Origin: Thiomicrospira sp.
GTDB lineage: Bacteria; Pseudomonadota; Gammaproteobacteria; Thiomicrospirales; Thiomicrospiraceae
NCBI GenBank assembly: GCA_030826915.1
Contig: JAUUDE010000010.1
Location: 21,469-85,468, forward strand
Direction: 5' to 3'
DNA: 64,000 nucleotides
Part shown: piece after piece, positions 1 to 10,793 of the stretch
How positions within the stretch are numbered: position 1 is the stretch's first letter
Layout of the letters: every line of letters begins with the position of its first letter
Program-made: the position numbers and the translations under genes
Notes under the pieces: model-generated
Databases searched by the model: none
Told to the model about the DNA's origin: nothing
What the model saw: only the letters and a program-made list of their open reading frames with translations

Positions 1-2
1 CG

Positions 3-353
3 GTCAATGAGTTTTGTAGTTATGTTGATAATGGTGATATTTCCGCCTTAACGCGAATTCCAGGTGTGGGTAAAAAAACGGCTGAACGATTACAGATTGA
101 AATGCGTGATCGACTCAAACCTATTGTTGAATCTGGAATTTTGGATTATCAGCCAGTAAGCACCTCGGAATCCGTGCCTAACTCTACTCCAACGAGCGGT
201 TTTGCTAGCTCAATACAACAGTCAGCATGTGAAGCTTTGGTTGCATTAGGATACAAAAACACGCAGGCAGAAAAAATGGTTGCAGGTGCCTTTGAAGAGG
301 GGTTAACATTAGAAACCATTATTAAAAGAGCCTTACAAGGGGTTAAGTTGTAG
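3..353 (+). CDS. ruvA: Holliday junction branch migration protein RuvA, C-terminal part (5' end outside window)
   Basis: Frame is open from base 3 (VNEFCSYVDNGDISALTRIPGVGKKTAERL HhH motif, C-terminal UBA-like domain); directly followed by ruvB. Confidence 0.93.
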   Translation, partial: VNEFCSYVDNGDISALTRIPGVGKKTAERLQIEMRDRLKPIVESGILDYQPVSTSESVPNSTPTSGFASSIQQSACEALVALGYKNTQAEKMVAGAFEEGLTLETIIKRALQGVKL

Positions 354-1355
354 ATGATTGAAACAGATCGCATTATTGGCAGTCAGGAGACTGAAGACGA
401 TATCTATACTGTTCCCTCTGTTCGTCCGCAACAGATTAGAGAATACATTGGCCAAACAGCGGTGCGAGAGCAGTTGCAGTTGTCTATGGATGCCGCCAAA
501 ATGCGTCAAGAATCATTGGATCATGTTCTGCTTTACGGGCCGCCAGGCCTGGGTAAGACAACTTTATCTAATATTATTGCTCAAGAAATGGGCGTAACTT
601 TACGTCAAACTTCGGGGCCTGTAATAGAAAAACCAGGTGATTTGGCAGCCATTTTGACACGACTTGAACCGCATGATGTATTGTTTGTTGATGAAATCCA
701 TCGCTTAAGCCCAATTGTTGAAGAAGTCCTATACCCAGCAATGGAGGACTTTCAGATTGATATTGTTATTGGTGAAGGTCCTGCGGCACAAAGCGTTAAA
801 ATTGATATTCCACCGTTTACATTGGTGGGTGCGACCACTCGAGCAGGCCTGCTAACTTCACCGTTGCGTGATCGTTTTGGTTTAGTACAACGTTTAGAAT
901 TTTATAGTGATGATGAACTTACGCAGATAGTCACACGTTCATCCTCAATTTTAGGTATGGATTCAGAGTTGAGCGGTGCTCAAGAAATTGCTCGGCGTTC
1001 AAGAGGTACACCCCGTATTGCCAACCGTTTGTTAAGACGAGTGCGTGATTATGCTCAAGTAAAAGGTGATGGTGTTATAACGCAGCCTATTGCTGATTTA
1101 GCGTTGAACCTACTCGAAGTCGATTCGCTTGGTTTGGATAAGATGGACAGACGATTTCTGGAAACGTTGATTCATAAGTTTGAAGGCGGGCCTGTTGGTA
1201 TCGACAGTATGGCTACGGCTTTAGGCGAAGAACGCGGTACGATTGAAGATGTGATTGAACCTTTTTTAGTTCAGCAAGGCTTTTTAGTCAGAACGTCAAG
1301 AGGGCGTATGGCCACTTCTCATGCTTATCGACACTTAAATTTTGAAGAGTCGTAA
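354..1355 (+). CDS. ruvB: Holliday junction branch migration ATPase RuvB
   Basis: [22 protein letters not shown] Walker A, DEIHRL Walker B, full-length 333 aa. Confidence 0.98.
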   Translation: MIETDRIIGSQETEDDIYTVPSVRPQQIREYIGQTAVREQLQLSMDAAKMRQESLDHVLLYGPPGLGKTTLSNIIAQEMGVTLRQTSGPVIEKPGDLAAILTRLEPHDVLFVDEIHRLSPIVEEVLYPAMEDFQIDIVIGEGPAAQSVKIDIPPFTLVGATTRAGLLTSPLRDRFGLVQRLEFYSDDELTQIVTRSSSILGMDSELSGAQEIARRSRGTPRIANRLLRRVRDYAQVKGDGVITQPIADLALNLLEVDSLGLDKMDRRFLETLIHKFEGGPVGIDSMATALGEERGTIEDVIEPFLVQQGFLVRTSRGRMATSHAYRHLNFEES

Positions 1356-1454
1356 TTGTTTAAGGCGATGAAAATTATTTTATAGGCATCAGAAAAATCT
1401 TTTTTAATTTAAAATTTACTCGATTAACCATGAAAATAATGGAAAGAGAACAAA

Positions 1455-2141
1455 ATGAACGATAGTGATTTATTTGAAATTATATTAAGTGCCAGTCTTG
1501 TTGTACAAGCTGTTATGCTGATATTGGCATTTATGTCTGTCGCTGCTTGGGCAGTCGCTATTGCCAAATCTTATCAAATACGAAAAGCACTACGTGAAGC
1601 CAAAAAATTTGAAAAGACATTTTGGGAAACACAAGAACTATCAGGCCTGTATTATCAAGTAGAGTCTAATCGTGATTCGGAAACAGGTTTGGCACTTATT
1701 TTTGCGGATGGGTTTAAAGAGTTTGTTCGTTTGAAACAGCAAGGCGTACAAGAAGCTGCAGATCTAATTTCTGGTACACAAAGAACCATGAAAATCGCCT
1801 TTTCCAGACAGTCTGACAAATTGGAAAATCACCTTTCATTTCTTGCCACAGTAGGATCATCTGCACCTTATATCGGTCTTTTTGGTACTGTTTGGGGGAT
1901 TATACATGCCTTTCAATCATTAGGCGATGTACAACATGCTACCTTAGCCGCAGTTGCTCCAGGTATTTCAGAAGCGTTAATTGCAACTGCGATAGGTCTT
2001 TTTGCGGCAATTCCAGCCGTTATTGCTTATAACCGTTTATCTAATAAGGTTGACCGTTTATTGAGTGAGTACGAAAACTTTGCAGAAGGTTTTTTAACTA
2101 TTTTGCAGCGACAAGCTCACAGCGTTGAAAAAAACAGTTAA
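1455..2141 (+). CDS. tolQ: Tol-Pal system protein TolQ (MotA/TolQ/ExbB proton channel)
   Basis: SAPYIGLFGTVWGIIHAF signature; tol-pal gene order. Confidence 0.96.
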   Translation: MNDSDLFEIILSASLVVQAVMLILAFMSVAAWAVAIAKSYQIRKALREAKKFEKTFWETQELSGLYYQVESNRDSETGLALIFADGFKEFVRLKQQGVQEAADLISGTQRTMKIAFSRQSDKLENHLSFLATVGSSAPYIGLFGTVWGIIHAFQSLGDVQHATLAAVAPGISEALIATAIGLFAAIPAVIAYNRLSNKVDRLLSEYENFAEGFLTILQRQAHSVEKNS

Positions 2142-2200
2142 AGCAATGATGAGCTAAGTTGTGTTGACAGGTGGATGAAAAAAGCTTTTAGGACATAGAT

Positions 2201-2659
2201 ATGCAGAATGGTTTTCGCAGTAGTAGACAAAAAAAACGCCTTATGGCCGAAATTAATGTTGTGCCATACATTGATGTCACTTTAGTGTTGCTTATCATCT
2301 TTATGGTAACTGCTCCGATTGTGCAGCAAGCGGTTACTGTCGACCTTCCTCAAACACCAGAAGTATCCTCAAATACTGCAGAAGTGACAGAAGAGAATAA
2401 ACCTTTTGTTATCACTGTAAATAATCAAGGTTTGTACAAAACATCTGAGCAGCCAGATATTGTCTTAAGTTCTCGAGACTTAGAGACATTGGTTGCCGAG
2501 GTTGTCGCTCGTTCCAAGCTCAATAGTGAAAAAGCAATTTATATTCAAGGTGATCGTGCTGCTCCTTATGGCAAAGTTGTGCATTTGTTTGTCTTGTTAA
2601 AAGCCAATGGCGTAGAGAATGTATCCTTAATGACAGAACCTGAATTGGTGAAACAATAA
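2201..2659 (+). CDS. tolR: Tol-Pal system protein TolR (ExbD/TolR)
   Basis: MAEINVVPYIDVTLVLLIIFMVTAPIV signature. Confidence 0.96.
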   Translation: MQNGFRSSRQKKRLMAEINVVPYIDVTLVLLIIFMVTAPIVQQAVTVDLPQTPEVSSNTAEVTEENKPFVITVNNQGLYKTSEQPDIVLSSRDLETLVAEVVARSKLNSEKAIYIQGDRAAPYGKVVHLFVLLKANGVENVSLMTEPELVKQ

Positions 2660-3681
2660 TGATAAAGTTTATAGTTAAACATCCTATTTCCGTCTTTTTA
2701 GCGGTTGTTTTACATATTGCTATTTTGGTTGTTTTTAGTGTGAAATGGACTGAAGATACAGAAGTGCTTAAGCTATCTACTCAAGGTGAAAAAAAACACG
2801 AGATTAAACAAATTAAGCAGATTGAGCCAATGAAAACTTTTACCGTTGATGCAAGTCAGGTACAAGCACAACTCAGCAAGCTTAAAGCGGATCAAGAGGC
2901 AAGAAAGTTAGAACAGCAAAGGCTTGCTGCTAAAACAGATAAAGAACGCCAACGCTTAAAAGAATTACAAAGAAAACAGAAGTTAGAAAAAGCTAAGGCA
3001 GACAAGGCAGCTAAAAAAGCCGAAGAACAAAAACGCAAAGCAGAAAAAGAACGTAAGAAGACTGAAGAAGCGAAACGCCTTGCTTTGTTAGAAAAGAAAA
3101 AGGCAGAAGCTGAACGCAAGAAGGCCGAAAAAGCCAAACAAGCTGCTTTAGATGCTGAGAAAAAGACAAAACAAGCTAAACAAAAAGCAGCGGAAGCGGA
3201 AAAACAGCGTTTGGCAGAAGAGAAAAAGAAAAAAGCGTTAGAAAAAGAGTTGCAGGATAAAGCTAAAGAGAAAAAGGCGCTTGAAAAGGCTGCCGCTGAA
3301 GCTAAGCGTAAAAAAGAACAGCAAGATGCTGCTGCGGCTTTACAGCGACAATTAGATGAAGAAGCGGCTGAGCAAAGAGAGGCTCAAAAACGTAAACAGT
3401 TACTGACATTAAGAGAAACCTATATCTCATCCATTGCAGCTAAAGTGAAAGACAATTGGAGAACACCAGCACGTATTTCACCTGATGCACAGTGTGATTT
3501 AAAAATTACTCAATCTCCTGGTGGAAATATTACCAGTGTTAAGGTTTTAAACTGTAATAAAGAGGCAACTGAACAGTTTAAAAAAGATGCTGAAAAGGCT
3601 GTTTACAGAGCTGAGCCTTTGCCTGCACCTCCAGTCAAAGAACTGTTTGAACGTGACATAACATTTAAATTTAAACCTTAA
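2659..3681 (+). CDS. tolA: Cell envelope integrity protein TolA
   Basis: N-terminal TM, long Lys/Ala/Glu-rich helical domain, C-terminal TonB/TolA-like domain; position in operon. Confidence 0.94.
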   Translation: MIKFIVKHPISVFLAVVLHIAILVVFSVKWTEDTEVLKLSTQGEKKHEIKQIKQIEPMKTFTVDASQVQAQLSKLKADQEARKLEQQRLAAKTDKERQRLKELQRKQKLEKAKADKAAKKAEEQKRKAEKERKKTEEAKRLALLEKKKAEAERKKAEKAKQAALDAEKKTKQAKQKAAEAEKQRLAEEKKKKALEKELQDKAKEKKALEKAAAEAKRKKEQQDAAAALQRQLDEEAAEQREAQKRKQLLTLRETYISSIAAKVKDNWRTPARISPDAQCDLKITQSPGGNITSVKVLNCNKEATEQFKKDAEKAVYRAEPLPAPPVKELFERDITFKFKP

Positions 3682-3769
3682 ATATTTATTAAGATGCTTT
3701 AATAACGTGACTGAGGCCTGCATTTTTATATAGAGAGTGTGGCTACAAATTTATTCAAAATAGATATCG

Positions 3770-5137
3770 GTGATTCCATTGAATTTACAATCAAGATTAA
3801 TTAATAAAATTCAACCAGCTTTATTTAGTTTGCTATTGCTGTTTTCTCTGCCTGCCTGGTCCGAGTTAACCATTGAAATTAATGAAGGGTATGAAAATGC
3901 ATTACCTATTGCGATTGTGCCTTTTGGCTATGAAGAACAATTAAAAACCGGAGAGGAAAACAGTTCAGCTAAAGGTAAAGTTGTAAAAGCACCTGTTGAT
4001 TTAGCGGCTATTATTAGTGCTGATCTTCGTAGAAGCGGACATTTTAGACCAATATCTGCGGATTCTATGCCGGCATACCCAACTGATATTGAAGGTATTG
4101 ATTTTATAGATTGGCGCGTGCTTGATATAGATAATATGTTGATAGGGAAAGTGGTTGATGAAGGCAATGGCCTTTACCAAATTGATATGCGTTTTATGGA
4201 TGTTTTACGCAAAAACCAGGTTATGGGTAAACGTTGGGTTCATATTCCAAAAGACAAGTTAAGACAAATTGCACATCAAATCAGCGATTTAATTTATGAA
4301 GAGTTAACTGGAATAAGAGGCGCTTTTAATACTCAGATTGCTTATGTGACTCTACGTAAAGTTTCTGGTAAGCGTTTATACACTTTAGAAATTGCAGATT
4401 CTGATGGTTTCAATCCGCAGCCAATCTTGAAGTCGAGAATGCCAATTATGTCTCCAAGCTGGTCGCCAGACGGTTCTAAATTAGCTTACGTTTCTTTTGA
4501 AAGTGGTCGTTCTAATGTTGTTGTGCAAAGTTTAGACGGTAAATATCGCAAGGTTATTGCTAACTTTAAAGGCATTAACGGTGCTCCTGCTTGGTCGCCA
4601 GATGGCAAAAAAATGGCATTAACGCTTTCTAAAGCAGGAAGTGCTGATATTTATATTATGGATTTACAAACTAAAAAATTACGTAGACTAACTAGAAACT
4701 GGTCTATTGAAACGGAAGCCACCTGGGCTGCAAATGGCCAATCACTTTTCTTTAACTCAGATCGTAGGGGGCAACCACAGGTATTTCAGGTATTTTTAGA
4801 CACGGGTGAAATTCGTCGTGTTACGTTTGAAGGTAAGTACAATGGTAATCCAGAAATTTCTCCAGATGGTCGCTATTTGGCTGTAGTACATGGGCAGGGT
4901 GGTTTTCATATTGGCCTACAAGATTTATACACCAATGAATTTACTGTTTTGACGGATACGTTTTTAGATGAGTCACCAACATTTTCACCCAACGGTGAGA
5001 TGATTCTTTATGCTATGAATAAGAATGGCAAGGGTGTGTTAGCTGTTGTTGCAATTGACGGTAAAGCATCACAAACATTAAAGGTTAAAAACGGTGAAGT
5101 ACGTGAGCCTGCTTGGGGCCCATACTTAAATAAATAA
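3770..5137 (+). CDS. tolB: Tol-Pal system beta-propeller protein TolB
   Basis: Signal peptide, repeated SPDG(S/K)-K-A propeller motifs; position in operon. Confidence 0.96.
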   Translation: MIPLNLQSRLINKIQPALFSLLLLFSLPAWSELTIEINEGYENALPIAIVPFGYEEQLKTGEENSSAKGKVVKAPVDLAAIISADLRRSGHFRPISADSMPAYPTDIEGIDFIDWRVLDIDNMLIGKVVDEGNGLYQIDMRFMDVLRKNQVMGKRWVHIPKDKLRQIAHQISDLIYEELTGIRGAFNTQIAYVTLRKVSGKRLYTLEIADSDGFNPQPILKSRMPIMSPSWSPDGSKLAYVSFESGRSNVVVQSLDGKYRKVIANFKGINGAPAWSPDGKKMALTLSKAGSADIYIMDLQTKKLRRLTRNWSIETEATWAANGQSLFFNSDRRGQPQVFQVFLDTGEIRRVTFEGKYNGNPEISPDGRYLAVVHGQGGFHIGLQDLYTNEFTVLTDTFLDESPTFSPNGEMILYAMNKNGKGVLAVVAIDGKASQTLKVKNGEVREPAWGPYLNK

Positions 5138-5164
5138 CAGATTGAATGGCAAGAGGCTTGATAA

Positions 5165-5743
5165 ATGAACACATTACATAAAGTATTTTCAATTGCAGCA
5201 ATTTCCTTGCTGACAGCATGTAGTTCCACTCCAGATAGAGGTGTTAATAACGGTTCAAACGATCCTGATGTAACAACGGATACAGCCCCTGGTGTTGGTG
5301 ATAAAAATGAATCTGGTGTAGAAATTATTGCGGCAAATGGTAATCAAGTTGAAGGTAAGGACTTAACAAATGGTCAATCATTAGATGATATGAAAATGGT
5401 TGATGTAGACAATATCTATCCACCGATTATTTACTTTGGTTATGACCAGTATGATTTAGATGATGAAGGGACAGACGTTGTTCGATACCATGCAAATATT
5501 TTGTTAGAAAATTCCAATAAAACAGTCATTTTAAATGGGCATACTGATGAACGTGGTACACCAGAGTATAACTTAGCATTAGGTGAAAGACGTGCACAAT
5601 CGGTTGCTCAAGCCATGATGTTATTTGGTGTTGATGAGAAACGAATAGAAATCATTAGTTTTGGTGAAGAACAGCCTGTAGATGCTCAAAGTAATGAATC
5701 TGCTTGGCAAAAAAATCGTCGTGTAGAAATTGTTATTAAATAA
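5165..5743 (+). CDS. pal: Peptidoglycan-associated lipoprotein Pal
   Basis: Lipobox LLTACSS; OmpA-like domain NGHTDERGTPEYNLALGERRA. Confidence 0.96.
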   Translation: MNTLHKVFSIAAISLLTACSSTPDRGVNNGSNDPDVTTDTAPGVGDKNESGVEIIAANGNQVEGKDLTNGQSLDDMKMVDVDNIYPPIIYFGYDQYDLDDEGTDVVRYHANILLENSNKTVILNGHTDERGTPEYNLALGERRAQSVAQAMMLFGVDEKRIEIISFGEEQPVDAQSNESAWQKNRRVEIVIK

Positions 5744-5752
5744 GGAAATAGA

Positions 5753-6730
5753 ATGCAAAAACCTTTCTTAATTGCTGCTGTTTCAGCTCTTTCGCTAAGT
5801 ATTGCATTACCGGCCAATGCAGTGCAGGGTGCAACGATTGATCAACGAGTAAAGCGTTTAGAGCGTATGCTTGAGAATCCTGTTTTATTGCAGTTAAGTC
5901 GTCGTTTAGGTGAGCAGCAACGAGACATTCAGACTCTTCAAGATGAAAATGATCGATTAAAGCGTGAATTACGTAAACTTAAAGCATTAATGGATAAACG
6001 TTACAAAGAGAGTGATCAGCGTTTAAGTCTATTAGAAAAAGGTGGTGTTACAAGGAACACTTCTATTGATAAGCAACAGATGCAGTCTATCCCCAAGCTT
6101 AATGAAAAATCTCCTAGTTTGGATACGATGCCAGCTTCTGAAGACAATGCAGTAAAACAAGAAACGTTGAATAAAACAGAAAACACGAAGCTTGTCAGTG
6201 ATAGTGGTGATTTAAAGCAGACAGCTAATGATAAAGTTACCTCTGCAGAAAAAACTGAAGTTAAAGAAACAAAATTAGTTTTAGAACCAAAGCAGAGTAG
6301 TGTTTCAACCAAAGTTGTAAATAAAGGGGTAAAAGTTATAAAAACACACCCAGCAACAGAGGCTGAAAAAGAAGCTTATAAAGCGGCATTTTCTTTGATG
6401 CGCGCTTCTAAATATGAGGCATCAATTGAGGCATTTCAAGATTTTTTAATCAAGTATCCCAACAGTGATTTAGCCAGTAATGCGGCTTATTGGAGTGGTG
6501 AAGGTTATTTGATTAAAGATAATAATCAATTAGCATTGGACTCATTTATGGTTGTGATTCAACAGTATCCAGATTCTTCAAAAGTACCTGATGCAAAATT
6601 ACGTGCCGGTGATAGTTATGACAACTTAGGAAAGACTATAGAAGCTCAAAAGTTGTATCAGGAATTAATAGATACAAGACCAAATAGTCGAGCAGCTAAA
6701 AATGCTAAAAAGCGTTTAGAGAGACTGTAA
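5753..6730 (+). CDS. cpoB: Cell division coordinator CpoB / YbgF, TPR protein
   Basis: Signal peptide, N-terminal coiled coil, C-terminal TPR ([31 protein letters not shown]). Confidence 0.92.
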   Translation: MQKPFLIAAVSALSLSIALPANAVQGATIDQRVKRLERMLENPVLLQLSRRLGEQQRDIQTLQDENDRLKRELRKLKALMDKRYKESDQRLSLLEKGGVTRNTSIDKQQMQSIPKLNEKSPSLDTMPASEDNAVKQETLNKTENTKLVSDSGDLKQTANDKVTSAEKTEVKETKLVLEPKQSSVSTKVVNKGVKVIKTHPATEAEKEAYKAAFSLMRASKYEASIEAFQDFLIKYPNSDLASNAAYWSGEGYLIKDNNQLALDSFMVVIQQYPDSSKVPDAKLRAGDSYDNLGKTIEAQKLYQELIDTRPNSRAAKNAKKRLERL

Positions 6731-7458
6731 TGGCCTTGAACAAAAAAACTCATGTAACAACAGAGCAATTGAGTGGAACTACCCCTAAAGCGGTCATACT
6801 TTTATCTGGCGGTTTGGATTCGGCAACTGTCTTGGCGATTGCTAAAGCACAAGGCTATGAGTGTCATACTATGAGCTTTAATTACGGGCAAAGACATAGT
6901 GCAGAGCTAGATGCGGCAGAAAAGTTAGCAAAAAGCCTTGGCGCTAAAACGCATAGAGTTATGAATATTGATATGCGAGCTATAGGTGGTTCGGCATTAA
7001 CGGACAATACCATTGATGTTCCTGTATCAGGTGTTGAAGAAGGTGATATTCCAATTACTTATGTACCAGCACGAAACACTGTATTTCTTTCTTATGCTTT
7101 AGGGTTAGCTGAAGTGCTTAAAGCAGATAATGTATTTATTGGCGTGAATGCAGTTGATTATTCTGGTTACCCAGACTGTCGTCCTGAATATATAGCAGCG
7201 TATGAAGCGATGGCAAACCTGGCAACTAAGGCAGGTGTTGAAGGCCATAAAATGCATATTCAAACTCCATTGATTGACTTAAGTAAAGCTGAAATTATTC
7301 AACATGGTATGAAAAACGGGGTGGATTATAGTCTTACCGTGTCTTGTTACCAAGCTGATGATAAAGGACGTGCTTGCGGACTATGTGATTCATGTCGTTT
7401 AAGAAAGCAAGGGTTTAGTGATGCAGGTGTTTCAGACCCTACGGTTTATCAACCATAA
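6730..7458 (+). CDS. queC: 7-cyano-7-deazaguanine synthase QueC
   Basis: [17 protein letters not shown]-loop; C-terminal Zn motif [21 protein letters not shown]. Confidence 0.97.
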   Translation: MALNKKTHVTTEQLSGTTPKAVILLSGGLDSATVLAIAKAQGYECHTMSFNYGQRHSAELDAAEKLAKSLGAKTHRVMNIDMRAIGGSALTDNTIDVPVSGVEEGDIPITYVPARNTVFLSYALGLAEVLKADNVFIGVNAVDYSGYPDCRPEYIAAYEAMANLATKAGVEGHKMHIQTPLIDLSKAEIIQHGMKNGVDYSLTVSCYQADDKGRACGLCDSCRLRKQGFSDAGVSDPTVYQP

Positions 7459-7594
7459 TAGTAAAGCCCGCTTTCGTGAGAGGGTTAATAATTTAAAAAG
7501 CGATAACTCTGTCTGCATTTTTATTTTGTATTCTACATCTGTAAACAGCTTATAAAAAACTTTAAAATTTTTACTAAATATTTGCCGAAATGAC

Positions 7595-7622
7595 TTGCAC
7601 ACTTTCTGCAGACTTGTATAAT
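7595..7622 (+). promoter_or_regulatory. sigma70-like promoter of tRNA-Lys (TTGCAC-16 bp-TATAAT)
   Basis: TTGCAC 7595-7600, TATAAT 7617-7622, just upstream of the tRNA. Confidence 0.7.
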
Positions 7623-7638
7623 ACGCCCCATTCCAAAC

Positions 7639-7714
7639 GGGTCGTTAGCTCAGTTGGTAGAGCAGTTGGCTTTTAACCAATTGGTCGAGCGTTCGAATCG
7701 CTCACGACCCACCA
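7639..7714 (+). tRNA. tRNA-Lys (anticodon TTT)
   Basis: 76-nt cloverleaf GGGTCGTTAGCTCAGTTGGTAGAGCAGTTGGCTTTTAACCAATTGGTCGAGCGTTCGAATCGCTCACGACCCACCA; anticodon loop CTTTTAA; encoded CCA. Confidence 0.98.
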
Positions 7715-7721
7715 TATTTTT

Positions 7722-7756
7722 AAACCCTGTGTTTCTTTTGAAACATGGGGTTTTTT
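7722..7756 (+). terminator. Rho-independent terminator after tRNA-Lys
   Basis: AACCCTGTGTTTCTTTTGAAACATGGGGTTTTTTATT stem-loop plus U tract. Confidence 0.75.
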
Positions 7757-7884
7757 ATTGCCTAGTCTTTTTGAACTACAATAGTAGTTCGCTATTGACA
7801 TAAATAAAGGTGAGTTAGCCGATATTTAGTTCTTTTAGATTGAGCCTAGATTCTACCAGGCCTGGTTGTTTTCATTTCGGATGT

Positions 7885-8652
7885 TTACAGATGTGTTTTG
7901 GCAATGTTTCTTAAGGTGCTTACTTTTAAGCCAGCTTTGTCGGCAATGCTAATTCCACGCTTTAAACGAGCCGGGGCAGAGCGTCCCATACAGCCATGTT
8001 CTAGATCTCCATTAATCGCTTCTAATAAACCCTCCATTAATTGGCTTCGGTCATTTTGTGAGCCTGTTAGCCAGTCTTGAATATCTAAAACATCATTGGC
8101 AACTTTATTCATGACGTCGGTATGTTGATTTGCTAGGGCTTCAACGTTGCCACCGACTTCTAAGCCAGCAACATTTGTGGTTAAAATGTATAGGTTTTTG
8201 CGAACTAGCTCATAGGTTAACTGGTCTTCTGAATCCAAAATAAAGCTCGGTAGATCAATTTGTGATAACGCATCAAAAATTAGCTTAGCGTTTGCACCAA
8301 AAATTGGCGATGGTAAAACCACTTTACTGTCCATGCCTTTTTTCTTTTCAAACCACACAGAGATAACAGTCGGGTTTTCAATTTCGGCAGCTAACCAGTC
8401 TCTAGGCAGTAATTCATTTTGTATAAGGATTACCTTGTTTTTCCATTCTTGTGGCAGATTAGCTAGGGTTTCAGCAATATCGGCTTCACCTACTGCAATT
8501 AAAACAGCTACAGGATTAGGTATGGCATTTGCAATCACAGTTTTATCCATGTCTCTTGTTATGCCTTGTACAGGGTAGCCAAGTCGTAAAAATCCACGTG
8601 CAAAAACACTTCCTAGTTCACCTAGTCCTATAACGATAATTGGGTCTTTCAT
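7885..8652 (-). CDS. NAD(P)-binding / ketopantoate-reductase-like protein
   Basis: N-terminal PIIVIGLGELGSVFARGFLRLGYPVQGITRD Rossmann motif; family-level call only. Confidence 0.7.
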   Translation of the reverse strand: MKDPIIVIGLGELGSVFARGFLRLGYPVQGITRDMDKTVIANAIPNPVAVLIAVGEADIAETLANLPQEWKNKVILIQNELLPRDWLAAEIENPTVISVWFEKKKGMDSKVVLPSPIFGANAKLIFDALSQIDLPSFILDSEDQLTYELVRKNLYILTTNVAGLEVGGNVEALANQHTDVMNKVANDVLDIQDWLTGSQNDRSQLMEGLLEAINGDLEHGCMGRSAPARLKRGISIADKAGLKVSTLRNIAKTHL

Positions 8653-8794
8653 TGTATAACCTCGAAATGATTTTTAAGTTTTAAACAAACATATTTTGTT
8701 TGTGCATTAATGCACCAAAATGGCGTAACTTGTTAACAGCTATGTCGTTTTGAGTGTAGAATAGATAATCAATTAATTAACAGGAATAGTATCA

Positions 8795-9058
8795 ATGAAT
8801 GAGCAAAAAGCAAAATTTACTTGGCATTACTACATCATGGCATTTGGAGCATTACTGGCTATGTTAGCCGCGACCTTAGGAACAATCGGTGGTATTGTGT
8901 CTGGCCTAGCAATTGCTGTATTAAGTCATCCTAAAATTCAATTTCAAGGTTTGACACGATTTGTGTTTTATATTTTATTTATGATTTTGTATGTTTTCGC
9001 ATTTCCTGATCCAGACGTGGTACGTGAAATGATGGCCCACGGTACAGCAGTAGAGTAG
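8795..9058 (+). CDS. Small membrane protein of unknown function
   Basis: 87 aa, two predicted TM stretches, ATG with nearby RBS; 4 bp upstream of the DtxR-family gene. Confidence 0.7.
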   Translation: MNEQKAKFTWHYYIMAFGALLAMLAATLGTIGGIVSGLAIAVLSHPKIQFQGLTRFVFYILFMILYVFAFPDPDVVREMMAHGTAVE

Positions 9059-9062
9059 TTAG

Positions 9063-9725
9063 ATGTCATCTAAAGCATTAGAAGATTATTTAAAGATTAT
9101 TTATAAATTAGAAGATGGAGGATCGGCTGATAAAGGAGTCCAGACTTCTGTTATTGCTGAGCGTCTAGCTATATCACAGGCATCTGTCTCTAATATGATT
9201 AAAAAATTAGCCGATCAAGGTTATGTATCTTATGCACGTTATTATGGCGTGAGCTTAAATGATTCAGGAAGAAAAATAGCACTCAATATGATTCGTAAGC
9301 ATCGTATTTTGGAACAGTATCTTGTTGAAAGATTGAATTATTCTTGGGATGAAGTGGATGAAGAAGCAGAAGTCTTAGAACACGCTATATCCGATAAACT
9401 CGCTAATCGAATGTGGGATGACTTAGGCCAGCCTACCCATGATCCACACGGCGCCCCCATACCCAGTATTGATGGAGAGCTGGTTAAACAAGATTTAACG
9501 CCATTAATTGGTGTACCTCTGAATCACCGTGTTCAAGTTAAGCGTATTAAAAATCGTAGTCCTGAAGAATTACGTTATCTCGCTAATATTGGTTTAACTA
9601 CTGGTGTTGAGTTATTAATTAAAAATGTGGCTCCTCTGAATGGTCCTTTATTGGTAGAAATAAATGGCCAAGATTTACACGCCATTGATTACCGATTAGC
9701 AATGGCGCTTTTGGTTACTCTTTAA
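9063..9725 (+). CDS. DtxR/MntR-family metal-dependent transcriptional regulator
   Basis: ALEDYLKIIYKLED..., wHTH TSVIAERLAISQASVSNMIKKLADQGYV, C-terminal FeoA/SH3-like domain. Confidence 0.9.
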   Translation: MSSKALEDYLKIIYKLEDGGSADKGVQTSVIAERLAISQASVSNMIKKLADQGYVSYARYYGVSLNDSGRKIALNMIRKHRILEQYLVERLNYSWDEVDEEAEVLEHAISDKLANRMWDDLGQPTHDPHGAPIPSIDGELVKQDLTPLIGVPLNHRVQVKRIKNRSPEELRYLANIGLTTGVELLIKNVAPLNGPLLVEINGQDLHAIDYRLAMALLVTL

Positions 9726-9737
9726 AAGGACTTTTAA

Positions 9738-10793
9738 ATGCCTAATACTTTTTTTGCTGAAGTGCTTGAAGGCCTAACTACAGCGGTCATTTGGGTAAAC
9801 TCTGATGAAAAAATCCGTTTTATGAATGTTGCCGCGGGAGAAATTTTTCAGGTTGGTCCTAGTAGAATGAGCGGTATTCATTGGCAAACGTTGCTTCCAG
9901 GGTTGGTTGAAGAGTTAGATATGACTCTTGATAAACGAGTAACCATTCATGAATATACGGTTTCTATACAAGGTCTAGATAAATTGAGAGTGAGTTGTAC
10001 TATCTCTCCATATGAGCTAGATCAACAGATGGGTTGGCTTTTTGAAGTTTATAACACAGAGCGTCACCATAGAATTGTAGAAGAGGATGAGCGCTGGCAT
10101 CAGTTTGAAGCAAGTAATCTTTTAGCCAAAACACTTGCGCATGAAGTTAAGAATCCTTTGGCAGGCATATTAGGCGCAACACAATTGTTACAAAGACGAT
10201 TTACTGACAATGATAAAGAGAGTGCCTTTTTAGATATTATTTCTAAAGAGGTAACGCGTTTGAAAAACTTAGTAAATCGGATGTTAGGCCCTCAAAAAAC
10301 AGCGTCAAAAGAGGCGCACAATATTCATGAACTAATTCGGTATGTTCTGCAAATTGTAGAAGGTGAAAAGCCTGAGAATGTGTATATAAAACTCGATTAT
10401 GATCCGAGTATTCCCGATATTTATATGGACTTTGAAGCAATGGTGCAAGCACTGTTAAACCTTGTTCAAAATGGTATGCAAGCCATGGAAAAAACAGGTG
10501 GCTTTCTCACTATTAAGACAAGAGTAGAACACAAGTTTACATTAGGGGCTAAAACCTATCCATTGGTAGCAATGATAAGTGTTAAAGATGAGGGGGAAGG
10601 GATTCCTGAATCCGTTTTTGATTCGATTTTTTATCCAATGGTAACCAGTAAAAAAGAGGGTACAGGTTTAGGTTTACCGGTAGCCCAAAATGTATTACGT
10701 CAGCATGACGGACTGATTGTTGCAGAAAGTGAGCTTGGCAACACGGTATTTACAGTGTACTTGCCATTAAAACAAAAGGAAGATAAAGCATGA
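9738..10793 (+). CDS. ntrB: Nitrogen regulation sensor histidine kinase NtrB (GlnL)
   Basis: PAS domain, LAKTLAHEVKNPLAGILGATQLLQRR H-box, GTGLGLPVAQNVLRQHDG; overlaps ntrC. Confidence 0.94.
   Translation: MPNTFFAEVLEGLTTAVIWVNSDEKIRFMNVAAGEIFQVGPSRMSGIHWQTLLPGLVEELDMTLDKRVTIHEYTVSIQGLDKLRVSCTISPYELDQQMGWLFEVYNTERHHRIVEEDERWHQFEASNLLAKTLAHEVKNPLAGILGATQLLQRRFTDNDKESAFLDIISKEVTRLKNLVNRMLGPQKTASKEAHNIHELIRYVLQIVEGEKPENVYIKLDYDPSIPDIYMDFEAMVQALLNLVQNGMQAMEKTGGFLTIKTRVEHKFTLGAKTYPLVAMISVKDEGEGIPESVFDSIFYPMVTSKKEGTGLGLPVAQNVLRQHDGLIVAESELGNTVFTVYLPLKQKEDKA

Noticed and set aside
2892-3137. Antisense ORF in tolA
   Set aside because: Antisense artefact of the Lys/Ala/Glu-rich tolA repeat region.
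3714-3720. Near-matches AGGCCTG without the leading C (e.g. ~3714, 52360, 38992)
   Set aside because: Excluded from the CAGGCCTG count to keep the motif definition strict.
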